45,844 bases of DNA from Paractinoplanes deccanensis (GTDB lineage: Bacteria; Actinomycetota; Actinomycetes; Mycobacteriales; Micromonosporaceae): the NCBI RefSeq assembly GCF_016862115.1, contig NZ_BOMI01000176.1, forward strand, positions 1-45,844, given 5' to 3'. Positions 7,061 through 14,584 of this stretch are shown here, in pieces. Each line of letters begins with the position of its first letter. Position 1 is the stretch's first letter. A model generated the notes under the pieces. The model searched no databases and had not been told where the DNA came from. It was given only the letters and a program-made list of their open reading frames with translations. Position numbers and translations under genes: made by a program.

Positions 7061-8940
7061 CGGGTGTGCTCCTTCACCGAGACGCGGGCCGAGGACAGGG
7101 CCGGGCTCGCCGCGAGCCAGCGCAGCATCGCCACCAGGTCGTGCCGCGGCGCCGACGCGTCGAGCAGCGACAGCACCGAGCCGTCCAGCGGCGGGACCGG
7201 CACCTGCGAGATGAGCGGGTGATGCGGGCGGTTGTCGGGCTCGCCCGGCCCGAAGAGGCTCTCCTCGAGCTTCTCGCCGGGGCGCAGTCCGGTGTAGACG
7301 ATCGGGATGTGCCGGTCGGCGCTGTCGGCGAGGCGCTTCGCCACGTCGGCGATGCGCACCGGCTCGCCCATGTCCAGCACGAGCACCTCGCCGTCGCTCT
7401 CCAGCGCCCCGGCCTGGATGACCAGGCGTACGGCCTCCTGGACGGTCATGAAGTAGCGGGTCACGTCCGGGTCGGTGACCGTGATCGGGCCGCCCGCCTC
7501 GATCTGGGCGGTGAACGCGGTGAGCACCGAGCCGCGGCTGCCGAGCACGTTGCCGAAGCGCACCGAGCAGAATCCGCCGCAGGCGGCCGCGGTGAGGCGC
7601 TCGGTGATGCGCTTGGAGTAGCCCAGCACGCTCACCGGGTCGGCGGCCTTGTCGGTGGAGATGTTGACGAGCCGTTCGACGCCGTGCCGCACCGCGGTCC
7701 GGAGCAGCTGGTAGGTGCCGACGATGTTGGTCTTGAGGGCCTCGGAGGGGTGCATCTCGAGCAGTGGCAGGTGTTTGAGGGCGGCCGCGTGGAAGACCAC
7801 GTGCGGGCGGTGCTCGGCGAAGACCTCGTCGAGCCGCTGCTGGTCGCGGATGTCGGCGACGACGAGGTTGCGGTCGTCGAGCAGGCCACGGCCGTCGAGC
7901 GAGAGTTGCACGTCGTGCAGGCCCGACTCGTCGCGGTCGAGCATCACGAGCCGTTCCGGGTGGAAGCGCGCGACCTGCCGGCACAGCTCGGAGCCGATCG
8001 AGCCGCCCGCGCCGGTGACCAGCACCCGGCGGCCCTCGAGATAGCCGGCGACGGCGGCCAGGTCGATGCCGATCTCGCGGCGGCCGAGCAGGTCGGCGTG
8101 GCCGACCGGGCGGATGTCGTCGACGCTGACCGCGCGGCCGAACAGCTCCACGACCTGCGGGACGACCTTGACGTCCACGTTCATCGGGCCGGCGGCCTCG
8201 GTGAGCTCGCGGATCAGCTCGGCGCCGGCGCTCGGAATGGCGATGAGCACCGCGTGCGCGCCGTAGCGGCGGACCACGTCGGCCATCGCGCGCCGGGTGC
8301 CGGCCACCGGCACGCCCATGATCTGCAGGGTGCGCTTGGCCGGGTCGTCGTCGAGCAGGGCGACCGGCACGTACGGGCTGGACGGGCTGCGCAGCATCGC
8401 GCGCACGGCCTGGGCGCCGCCCTCGCCCGCGCCCATCACGACGACGCGGACGCCGTGCTCCGGCGAGGGGCGCAACCGCTGATCCCGCAGCAGGCGCACG
8501 GAGTAGCGCACGCCCGCCGCGAGCACCAGCGCGATCAGACCGCCCCCGATGATGGCCGAGCGCGGCACGAGCCGGCCCAGCAGCGTGTCGAGGACGAACA
8601 GGACCGGCGTGGTGACGGCGAGGGTCTTGGCGAGCGCGGCGATCTCCTCGAAGCAGCCGTACTGCCAGCGTCCGGTGTAGAGGCCCCACCACGCGCCGGT
8701 GATCGTCTGCACGAGCGCGGCGACCGCGGTCAGCGTGACCAGGCCGGCCAGGTCGACCTCGGCGAGGTCGCCGTCGTGCCGCAGCAGGGTGGCGATCAGC
8801 AGGGCCAGGGCGAGGGCGAGCGCGTCGGCGCCGGCCCGGGCGGCGCGGGCCGGGAGGACGGCGGGAAGCCATCGGGTCTGCGGCCCGGCGCGGCGGCTGG
8901 GGTCGTCGGTGACCTCGCGCGCCGCACTGCGTACCACCAT
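7057..8940 (-). CDS. Membrane-bound nucleotide-sugar 4,6-dehydratase (CapD/WbpM/PglF family)
   Basis: The 627-aa protein begins with about four membrane segments (residues about 28-130). A CoA/NAD-binding-like domain follows, and then an extended SDR domain with VLVTGAGGSIGSELCRQ near 305 and STDKAADPVSVLGYSKRITE near 430. That motif places Leu where shorter relatives have the catalytic Tyr, as is usual for the long membrane-bound forms that use a Met or other residue there. Family members convert UDP-GlcNAc to the 4-keto-6-deoxy sugar. ATG 8940 follows GGGAGGAA. It is the first gene of a tightly overlapping operon running to 4130 or 3685. Confidence 0.93.
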   Translation of the reverse strand: MVVRSAAREVTDDPSRRAGPQTRWLPAVLPARAARAGADALALALALLIATLLRHDGDLAEVDLAGLVTLTAVAALVQTITGAWWGLYTGRWQYGCFEEIAALAKTLAVTTPVLFVLDTLLGRLVPRSAIIGGGLIALVLAAGVRYSVRLLRDQRLRPSPEHGVRVVVMGAGEGGAQAVRAMLRSPSSPYVPVALLDDDPAKRTLQIMGVPVAGTRRAMADVVRRYGAHAVLIAIPSAGAELIRELTEAAGPMNVDVKVVPQVVELFGRAVSVDDIRPVGHADLLGRREIGIDLAAVAGYLEGRRVLVTGAGGSIGSELCRQVARFHPERLVMLDRDESGLHDVQLSLDGRGLLDDRNLVVADIRDQQRLDEVFAEHRPHVVFHAAALKHLPLLEMHPSEALKTNIVGTYQLLRTAVRHGVERLVNISTDKAADPVSVLGYSKRITERLTAAACGGFCSVRFGNVLGSRGSVLTAFTAQIEAGGPITVTDPDVTRYFMTVQEAVRLVIQAGALESDGEVLVLDMGEPVRIADVAKRLADSADRHIPIVYTGLRPGEKLEESLFGPGEPDNRPHHPLISQVPVPPLDGSVLSLLDASAPRHDLVAMLRWLAASPALSSARVSVKEHTR

Positions 8941-9238
8941 GGATTCCTCCCTGAAAACCCACGCCGGACAGGGAAAGATAAGCGCTGGAAACGGTTATGC
9001 GACAGCGCTTTCAAAGACTCCCAGTCGTCGCCGGAGAGAACACAGTGGCAATTGTCATGAGCGATGTGAAGATTTCTCATGTCGTCTATGACATGGTCCT
9101 GAGCTGCTGTTACGGCTCTTAAGGAACGTGAAAGCCGCTCTTGTTCGGCATGACATTTGCAACTTTAATTGTGTCGCCCGCTCTGCGAGCGTCCATGGAG
9201 TCGAAGGGCCGGCAGCAATGGCGTCGGGGGATGGCATC
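8941..9238. promoter_or_regulatory. Divergent control region between the polysaccharide operon and the GT4 gene
   Basis: This 298-bp gap is noticeably less GC-rich than its neighbours, as expected of a divergent promoter region. It contains an inverted repeat CATGTC-N6-GACATG (9078-9095) and two AGCGCT palindromes flanking GGAAACGGTTATGCGAC near 8980-9010. I cannot assign promoters with confidence. No known riboswitch pattern was recognised, though the long leader on either side would allow one. Confidence 0.5.
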
Positions 9239-10321
9239 ATGCGGGTGCTGCACGTGATCGGGGCCCGGCCCGGCAGCGGTGCCGAGCATCAGCTCCGGCT
9301 GCTGCTGCGCCGGTTGCCGCAGGACGGCGAGGTGGTCACGCTCGGGCCGCCGGCGCCGGTGCTGCGGGCGATCGGCGCGCCCCTGCGCGAGCTGCCGACC
9401 GCCGGCGACCGCGATTTCGGCGCGATCGGGCGCCTGCGGCGGGTGATCCGGGACGGGCGCTTCGACGTGGTGCACACGCATCTCTTCCGGGCCTGCGTGC
9501 AGGGGCGCGCCGCCGCCCGGCTGGCCGGGATGCCGCGGCTGGTCGCCACCGAGTACCACGCGGACGAGGGGAGCCGGACGGCGGTCGGGGTGCGGGCGCT
9601 CTATCTGGCCGGCGAGCGCTACGGCGGCGTCACCATCGCGGCGTCGGCCCCGGTCGCCGACCGGCTCCGCCGCTGGGGCGTGCCCGGCGACCGGGTCGTG
9701 CTGATCCCCAAGGCGCTCGACCCGGCCGAGTTCGCCTACGACCCGCGGCTGCGCGCCGCCGCCCGGCAGCGCCTGCGGATCCCGCCCGGCACGCCGGTCA
9801 TCGGCGCGGTGGGCCGGCTCGAGCCGCGGCGGCGCTTCGACAGCCTGATCCGCGCGGTGGCCGAGGTGCCGGGCGCGATCCTGCTGCTGGTCGGCGACGG
9901 GCCGGCGCAGGTGGCGCTCCAGCGGCTCGCCGCCATCGAGGGCGTCAGCGACCGGGTGCTCTTCGCCGGGCGGGTCGAGCACGCCCGCGAGATGCTCTGC
10001 GCGATGGACGTCTTCGCGTCGCCCGGCCGGGAGACGTCCGGGCTCGCGGTGCTGGAGGCGCTGGCCGCGGGGCTGCCGGCGCTCTACGCGGCCTGCCCGC
10101 CGCTGGAGGAGATGGCGGCGGCCCGCACGCCGGTGCGCGACGCGCGGCGGCTCACCCCGCACGACCCGGAGTCGCTGCCGCGGGCGCTGCGCACCGAGGT
10201 GCTCTGCCACGACGAGCGGCACGGCGCGCGGCTGCCGGCCCGGACGCTGCCCGAACGCTACCGCGCGAACCGCATGGCGGCGGACGTCGGCGAGCTCTAC
10301 GAACGGGTGGCCGCCAGCTGA
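9239..10321 (+). CDS. GT4-family (GT-B fold) glycosyltransferase
   Basis: The 360-aa protein has the GT4 pattern: RVLHVIGARPGSGAEHQL at the N-terminus, FDVVHTHLFRA, IGAVGRLEPRRRFDSLIRAV opening the C-terminal Rossmann domain, and SPGRETSGLAVLEALAAGLP, an EX7E-type donor-binding motif. It should add a sugar from a nucleotide donor to a lipid-linked or other acceptor in the cytoplasm. I chose ATG 9239 because GGGGGA lies 7 nt before it; ATG 9218 is in frame but less well supported. It is divergent from the polysaccharide operon and overlaps the convergent VanZ-like gene by 25 bp at the 3' end. Confidence 0.9.
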   Translation: MRVLHVIGARPGSGAEHQLRLLLRRLPQDGEVVTLGPPAPVLRAIGAPLRELPTAGDRDFGAIGRLRRVIRDGRFDVVHTHLFRACVQGRAAARLAGMPRLVATEYHADEGSRTAVGVRALYLAGERYGGVTIAASAPVADRLRRWGVPGDRVVLIPKALDPAEFAYDPRLRAAARQRLRIPPGTPVIGAVGRLEPRRRFDSLIRAVAEVPGAILLLVGDGPAQVALQRLAAIEGVSDRVLFAGRVEHAREMLCAMDVFASPGRETSGLAVLEALAAGLPALYAACPPLEEMAAARTPVRDARRLTPHDPESLPRALRTEVLCHDERHGARLPARTLPERYRANRMAADVGELYERVAAS

Positions 10322-10851
10322 GGCCGCTCGATCGCACAGCGCCGTGCGGTCCTGCGTACAAGATCGAGACGGAGCAAGCGCTGGAGGGCGACGAAGCCCA
10401 GCCAGGCACCCAGCGTGTTGGAGAGCAGGTCGTTGACGTCGGTCCAGCGGGTGCCGTGCAGGGTCACCAGCAGCGTGAACTGGGTGAGCTCGATGGTCAG
10501 GCTGATCAGGAAGCCGGTCAGCACCACGCGCCGTTCGCCGGCCACCCCGAAGACCGTGCGCAGGAACCAGGCCAGCGGCACCATCATCGCGGTGTTCAGC
10601 ACGAAGTCGCCGGGGCGCATCTCCAGGACCGGCACCACGATGATCCGGTACCAGTCGGGGGAGCCCGGTCCCCAGCCGATGTGCAGCGGCAGCATGGTGG
10701 CACCGAGGACGGCCACCGCGTACCACCCGGCGAGCCACGCGTTGACCAGCTGAGCCCGGTCGCGCAGCCGGGCCGCCGCGACGGCCATCAGGGCGATCCC
10801 GGCGACGAGCATGACGGGAATCGCGGGTATCACCAATCGCTGCACCCTCAC
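10297..10851 (-). CDS. VanZ-like membrane protein
   Basis: The 184-aa protein has four to five hydrophobic segments and the VanZ-family pattern: NAWLAGWYAVAVLGATMLPL, DFVLNTAMMVPLAWFL, ISLTIELTQF and DVNDLLSNTLGAWLGF. VanZ confers low teicoplanin resistance, but most homologues have no proven function. The start is uncertain. GTG 10851 is the outermost plausible one, while TTG 10836 or GTG 10833 lie better placed after GAGGG. It follows the LuxR gene on the same strand by about 16 bp, so the two are probably co-transcribed. Its last 25 bp overlap the convergent GT4 gene. Confidence 0.85.
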   Translation of the reverse strand: MRVQRLVIPAIPVMLVAGIALMAVAAARLRDRAQLVNAWLAGWYAVAVLGATMLPLHIGWGPGSPDWYRIIVVPVLEMRPGDFVLNTAMMVPLAWFLRTVFGVAGERRVVLTGFLISLTIELTQFTLLVTLHGTRWTDVNDLLSNTLGAWLGFVALQRLLRLDLVRRTARRCAIERPQLAATRS

Positions 10852-10867
10852 AACGGTACGTGACCCG

Positions 10868-11476
10868 TCAGCGCAGCCAGCCGTCCTTGCGGGCGATGCG
10901 GATCGCGTCGAGCCGGTTGCGGGCCCCGGTCTTCGCGATGATCGCGGAGAGGTAGTTGCGGACCGTGCCGCCGGACAGGTAGAGCCGGCCGGCGATCTCC
11001 TTGACCGAGTCGCCCTCGGCGGCCAGCCCGAGCACCTCCAGCTCGCGGGTGGTGAGGTCGCGCTCGGTGTTGAGCGACGCCGCCTGCAACATCGGGGAGA
11101 CGACCCGTTCGCCAAGCGCGAGGCGGCGCACGGAATCGGCCAGAAGCGTGGCGCTCGCGTTCTTGAGCAGGAAGTTGAGCGCTCCGGTGCGGTGCCGCGG
11201 CGGCAGCATGCCGCGCTTGGCCGGATCGCAGAGCAGCAGCATCGCGCAGGTGGGCGACGCGGAGTGCACCTCGGTGGCGACCGGGAGCACCTGGCTCACC
11301 ATCCGATCGGTGTCGATCACTATGACGCGCGGCCACGTCTCGGCCGCGAGCCTGGGCAGCTCGTTGCCGAACGGCAGCGTGGCCACGAACTGCATGTCGG
11401 GATTCGTCTCGAGGAGCGCGCGCACGGGAACGCCGAAATAGCCCTCTTCCCTGGCAACCGCGACACGGATCACCAC
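10868..11476 (-). CDS. LuxR/NarL-type regulator with a degenerate receiver domain
   Basis: The 202-aa protein has a C-terminal LuxR helix-turn-helix: LTTRELEVLGLAAEGDSVKEIAGRLYLSGGTVRNYLSAIIAKTGA. Its N-terminal receiver-like domain keeps an Asp at the phosphorylation position (VIVIDTDRM) and a Lys in NFLLKNAS. The acidic pair that normally binds Mg2+ after the first strand is replaced by AREE. Phosphorylation is therefore doubtful and it may act as an atypical response regulator; no kinase gene is adjacent. GTG 11476 (or 11473) follows GGGGAAGG. It is divergent from the lipoprotein/GT2 pair across a 25-bp inverted repeat, which makes that pair its likely target. Confidence 0.88.
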   Translation of the reverse strand: MVIRVAVAREEGYFGVPVRALLETNPDMQFVATLPFGNELPRLAAETWPRVIVIDTDRMVSQVLPVATEVHSASPTCAMLLLCDPAKRGMLPPRHRTGALNFLLKNASATLLADSVRRLALGERVVSPMLQAASLNTERDLTTRELEVLGLAAEGDSVKEIAGRLYLSGGTVRNYLSAIIAKTGARNRLDAIRIARKDGWLR

Positions 11477-11583
11477 ATCACCTTCCCCCGATGAGCACAC
11501 CAACAGGGAGCCTGGGCCGGTTGATGATCTGGTGACGTGGCGTTGTGATGCCACACGTTGGCCGCCGCCCCGGCGCCTTCTCA

Positions 11584-11608
11584 CCGTAACGTGCCTGTCA
11601 CGTAACGG
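11584..11608. promoter_or_regulatory. Candidate operator: 10-bp inverted repeat CCGTAACGTG / CACGTAACGG
   Basis: The arms CCGTAACGTG (11584-11593) and CACGTAACGG (11599-11608) are separated by CCTGT and pair at 9 of 10 positions. It lies about midway between the divergent LuxR-type gene (start 11476) and the lipoprotein gene (start 11764). Size and symmetry fit a dimeric LuxR-family site. No other copy was noticed in the window. Confidence 0.55.
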
Positions 11609-11763
11609 GTACCGTCGATGGCCGATCAACCGATGCCAATACACCGGTTCTCCTGAGTGGACGATCCGTACTTTTGTGGCGGTCGTCACGTTGCTTCAGG
11701 TATTGCTCCGCCCTGCCGACGTGGACGACTACCCCCGGTCACATCGAACAGCAGGACGGGCCG

Positions 11764-12405
11764 TTGACTCGTACACCTCTGCGTATCCCCCGAAGCGCGG
11801 CAGCCGGCATCGTGGCCGTCCTGCTCGGCGGCAGCCTCACCGGTTGCAGCAGCCTCACCGAGCTCACCAGCAGCAGTAAGCCGCTGCTCGGAGGAGCCTC
11901 CACACCCTCGCCGGCCGTCTCGGCCTCGCCGTCGCCGTCGGCCTCGGCGTCACCCGCCGTGACACGCGCCAGCGGGCCGCTCGACACCGGCACGGTCACG
12001 CACCGCATCGATCAGGGCAACTTCTCGGTCCAGCTGACGTATTGGACGTCCGACAACGCGAAGCTCTACACCGCCTCGTCGGTCAAGACGATCAACGTCG
12101 CGGCGCACGTCGAGGACGCCGACAGCACCCACCGCGTCACGGTCACCACGTTTCAGGTGACCCAGGACGACGGCACCAAGCGCGGCGTGGTGAGCACCGA
12201 CAGCGGCAAGTTCGACGTCACGCCGCCCTACCCCTACAACACCGTGGTGACGCTTCCGGCGGCGACCGCGGGAGCACCGAAGCTCACGCTGACCATCCGG
12301 CTCGACCTTCTCGTGGAGACCGCGCCGAAGTCGAACAGCTACTACCGCTCCACCGCGCTCGACACCCTGACCCTGCCGCTGCTCACGAACGGTGCCGCCC
12401 GATGA
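11764..12405 (+). CDS. Secreted lipoprotein of unknown function
   Basis: The 213-aa protein starts at TTG 11764 (CAGGACGGG just upstream). It has a lipoprotein signal: basic TRTPLRIPR, a hydrophobic core AAAGIVAVLLGG and a lipobox LTGC with Cys28. A Ser/Pro/Ala-rich linker (about 45-70) follows, and then a beta-rich domain of about 140 residues (FSVQLTYWTSD, KTINVAAHVEDAD, VTVTTFQVTQDDG, LTLTIRLDLLVET) resembling no family I can name. It is coupled to the GT2 gene by a 4-bp ATGA overlap. An accessory role in polymer synthesis or anchoring outside the membrane is inference from this coupling. Confidence 0.82.
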   Translation: MTRTPLRIPRSAAAGIVAVLLGGSLTGCSSLTELTSSSKPLLGGASTPSPAVSASPSPSASASPAVTRASGPLDTGTVTHRIDQGNFSVQLTYWTSDNAKLYTASSVKTINVAAHVEDADSTHRVTVTTFQVTQDDGTKRGVVSTDSGKFDVTPPYPYNTVVTLPAATAGAPKLTLTIRLDLLVETAPKSNSYYRSTALDTLTLPLLTNGAAR

Positions 12406-13916
12406 CCGAGTCCAGTCCCGGCCTGCGCCGGGCGACCGACCGCCAGATCCTGCTGCCGCGCAGCGCCAAGGCGGGGCCGCTGGCGCTGCCGCCGGCCGTG
12501 CCGCAGCTGTCCGACCTGGAGAACGTCGAGGTGGTCTCCGGCGAGATCGCCGTGGCCGCCACGGCCACCCCGCGCAACGCCACGATCAGCTGCATCATCC
12601 CCTGCTACAACGAGCAGGAGACGATCGCCGACGTCCTGAAGAGCCTGCTCTCCCAGACCCGGCTGCCCGACGTCATCCACGTCATCATCAACAACACCGA
12701 CGACGACACCCCCGAGATCGCCCGCGGCTTCGAGGGCCGGCACACCCGCACGGTCAAGGGCGAGGAGTTCGTCACCCACGTCCACGTGCACGACATGGGC
12801 GCCAATCCGGACAAGAAGGTCGGCGCGCTCAACTACGGCTACTTCCTGTCCCGCGGCTTCGACTACATCCTCGGCGTCGACGGCGACACCACGCTGGCCC
12901 GCGACGCGGTGGAGCGCCTCGAGCTGGAGATGACCGACGACCCGCGCATCGGCGGCCTCAGCGCCATCTACAGCATCGACAAGAGCCGGTACAAGGGCCT
13001 GATGGCGCGCTTCCTCATCGCCGGCCAGCGCGCCCAGTTCGCCGCGTTCAACATGGACAACCTGCTCCGCGGCCGCAACATGGCGGTGCTGGGCGGCCAG
13101 TGCAGCCTGTTCAGCATCCGCGCGCTTGAGACGGTGATGGTCCGCCACCACCAGCAGGCCCCCTGGGTGCGCGACAGCGAGGTCGAGGACAGCAAGCTCT
13201 CGCTCCAGATCAAGGACGCCGGCTACAGCACCAAGATCAGCGCCACCGCCCGCGCGTACGTCGGCCCGATGACCAACCTGCGCGCCCTGCACGGCCAGCA
13301 GGTCAAATGGAACTTCGGCGCGATCGACCTCTTCTGGCCCGGCACCCGCGGCGACAACCAGGGCCAGCCGCTGCACCCCAACCTGCGGCTGCGCTGGTAC
13401 GAGAACATCTCCATGCTGTTCAACATCGCCTCACGGCTCGGCTTCCTGCTGCTGCTCGTGGCGGCGCTGTCCATCCACGCCTTCGTCTTCAACCCGATCT
13501 GGCTGATCCCCCCGGCCGTCGCGGCGCTGCTCAACCTGCGCCTGGCCCTGGCCATGAAGGACAAGAGCGCCTCGGACATCCTGTACGCGGCGCTGGTGCT
13601 GCCCGCGGAGCTCTACATGTGGATCCGCATGGGCCACTTCGTCTCGGCGTGGACCCAGTTCCTCGCCAAGACCGACAAGGACAACTGGGCCGCCCAGGCC
13701 AACGCGGAGAAGGGCAAGGGCTCCGCGTACGTGATGCCGCTGGTGGTCCTGCTGGCCATCCTGGGTGGCGCCATCTACGCCTGGAGCCAGCAGAGCGTCG
13801 GCGTGCAGTCGGCGATCCTGTCGCTGGGCTGGCCGATCCTCTACATCGCCACGATCGCCCAGACGGTCTTCATGCTCCGCAAGCTGTTCCGGCGGCACCG
13901 CGCCTTCACCGTCTGA
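12402..13916 (+). CDS. Processive membrane GT2 glycosyltransferase (cellulose/chitin/hyaluronan-synthase-like)
   Basis: The 504-aa protein has a GT-A domain with SCIIPCYNEQETI near 65-78, the DxD motif DGDTT (D160, D162), the acid motif EVEDSKLS (E262, D263) and a QQVKW motif (299-303). The last matches the QxxRW signature with Lys for Arg. Two C-terminal clusters of membrane helices follow (about 345-400 and 445-495). D, DxD, ED and QxxRW together mark processive beta-glycosyltransferases that polymerise and export a homopolymer. The polymer is unknown. The N-terminal 60 residues are soluble and no PilZ domain is present. Translation is coupled to the lipoprotein gene. A strong terminator follows. 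Confidence 0.9.
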   Translation: MTESSPGLRRATDRQILLPRSAKAGPLALPPAVPQLSDLENVEVVSGEIAVAATATPRNATISCIIPCYNEQETIADVLKSLLSQTRLPDVIHVIINNTDDDTPEIARGFEGRHTRTVKGEEFVTHVHVHDMGANPDKKVGALNYGYFLSRGFDYILGVDGDTTLARDAVERLELEMTDDPRIGGLSAIYSIDKSRYKGLMARFLIAGQRAQFAAFNMDNLLRGRNMAVLGGQCSLFSIRALETVMVRHHQQAPWVRDSEVEDSKLSLQIKDAGYSTKISATARAYVGPMTNLRALHGQQVKWNFGAIDLFWPGTRGDNQGQPLHPNLRLRWYENISMLFNIASRLGFLLLLVAALSIHAFVFNPIWLIPPAVAALLNLRLALAMKDKSASDILYAALVLPAELYMWIRMGHFVSAWTQFLAKTDKDNWAAQANAEKGKGSAYVMPLVVLLAILGGAIYAWSQQSVGVQSAILSLGWPILYIATIAQTVFMLRKLFRRHRAFTV

Positions 13917-13932
13917 GCCCTGCCGTCGTCTC

Positions 13933-13964
13933 CGCCCGGCCGATCCCACCGGATCGGCCGGGCG
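13933..13964. terminator. Rho-independent-type terminator after the GT2 gene
   Basis: A perfect 14-bp stem (CGCCCGGCCGATCC with its complement at 13951-13964) has a CACC loop and is followed by TTTCGT. It is placed between the plus-strand GT2 gene and a minus-strand membrane protein gene, and could serve both directions. Confidence 0.85.
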
Positions 13965-13984
13965 TTTCGTGTCCGCGGGCCCGG

Positions 13985-14525
13985 TCAGGCAGGCGGTTGC
14001 GGCGGGGCGCCGATGGCGCGGACGCTGCGCGCGTCGAGCTTGCGCAGCACGAAGAGGCTGGCCAGCGCGATGACGCCCGGCCCCGACAGCGAGGCGGCGA
14101 GCCACACGTGGCCCTGCACGCCGACCACGACCGCTGCGGCGAGCATGCCGAGGACGACGACGAGCCCGGCGCCGAGGCCCCAGGCCAGCAACTGGTGCGA
14201 TCGGGCGTCGGCAGCCTCGCGGGAACTGGCCGACGGCCCGGCGGAGACGGGCATCGGGCCGGAGCCGCAAGAGGTCCGCCAGATCCTCGAGTTCCACGAA
14301 AACGGTGGCGGAGAGGAGCTTCCTCGTACGCCCGAAGGGCCGGTCGCGGCGGCGCCTGACGGCGACGGCGGCGATCAGGGCCTCCGCGGCGATGACGAGG
14401 GCGCCCAGGGCCACCGCCCAGCCGGCCCCGATCCGGGGCAGCAGCCACGCGCCCACCGCCGCGAGCGCCGCGCCAGTGGCGAGCGCGCTCGTGACCCGAA
14501 GGAACCGGAACCGTCCAGGTCTCAC
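13985..14525 (-). pseudogene. Membrane protein gene that appears frameshifted near 14220-14260
   Basis: From ATG 14525 one frame encodes a good membrane protein start: MRPGRFRFLRVTSALATG, then two hydrophobic segments and ATVFVELEDLADLL, with strong third-position GC. Around 14255-14220 that bias moves to another frame. The new frame encodes ARSHQLLAWGLGAGLVVVLGMLAAAVVV, a second hydrophobic pair and RKLDARSVRAIGAPP, with a stop at 13985. The first frame has no early stop and would run into the GT2 gene, so it is not a separate intact gene. A single indel joining both halves would give a roughly 180-aa four-helix protein. A sequencing error is possible. A second short gene starting at ATG 14254 (89 aa) is the alternative. 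Confidence 0.55.
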
Positions 14526-14584
14526 CAGACCATCATGGACGCCGATGTAAAGCGTGCGTCAGTCCGCAGAGTGTGCAAGAACTT

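Noticed and set aside
8941..9238. A c-di-AMP or other known riboswitch in the long divergent leader.
   Set aside because: No consensus elements could be matched by eye.
10297..11115. The 272-codon open frame as a long VanZ protein.
   Set aside because: The part upstream of 10851 is antisense-like shadow of the LuxR gene's own frame; the hydrophobic family sequence begins at 10851 or later.
13431..14525. 364-codon open frame as one intact gene.
   Set aside because: Only its first 90 or so codons show coding bias; the rest is shadow and overlaps the GT2 gene.
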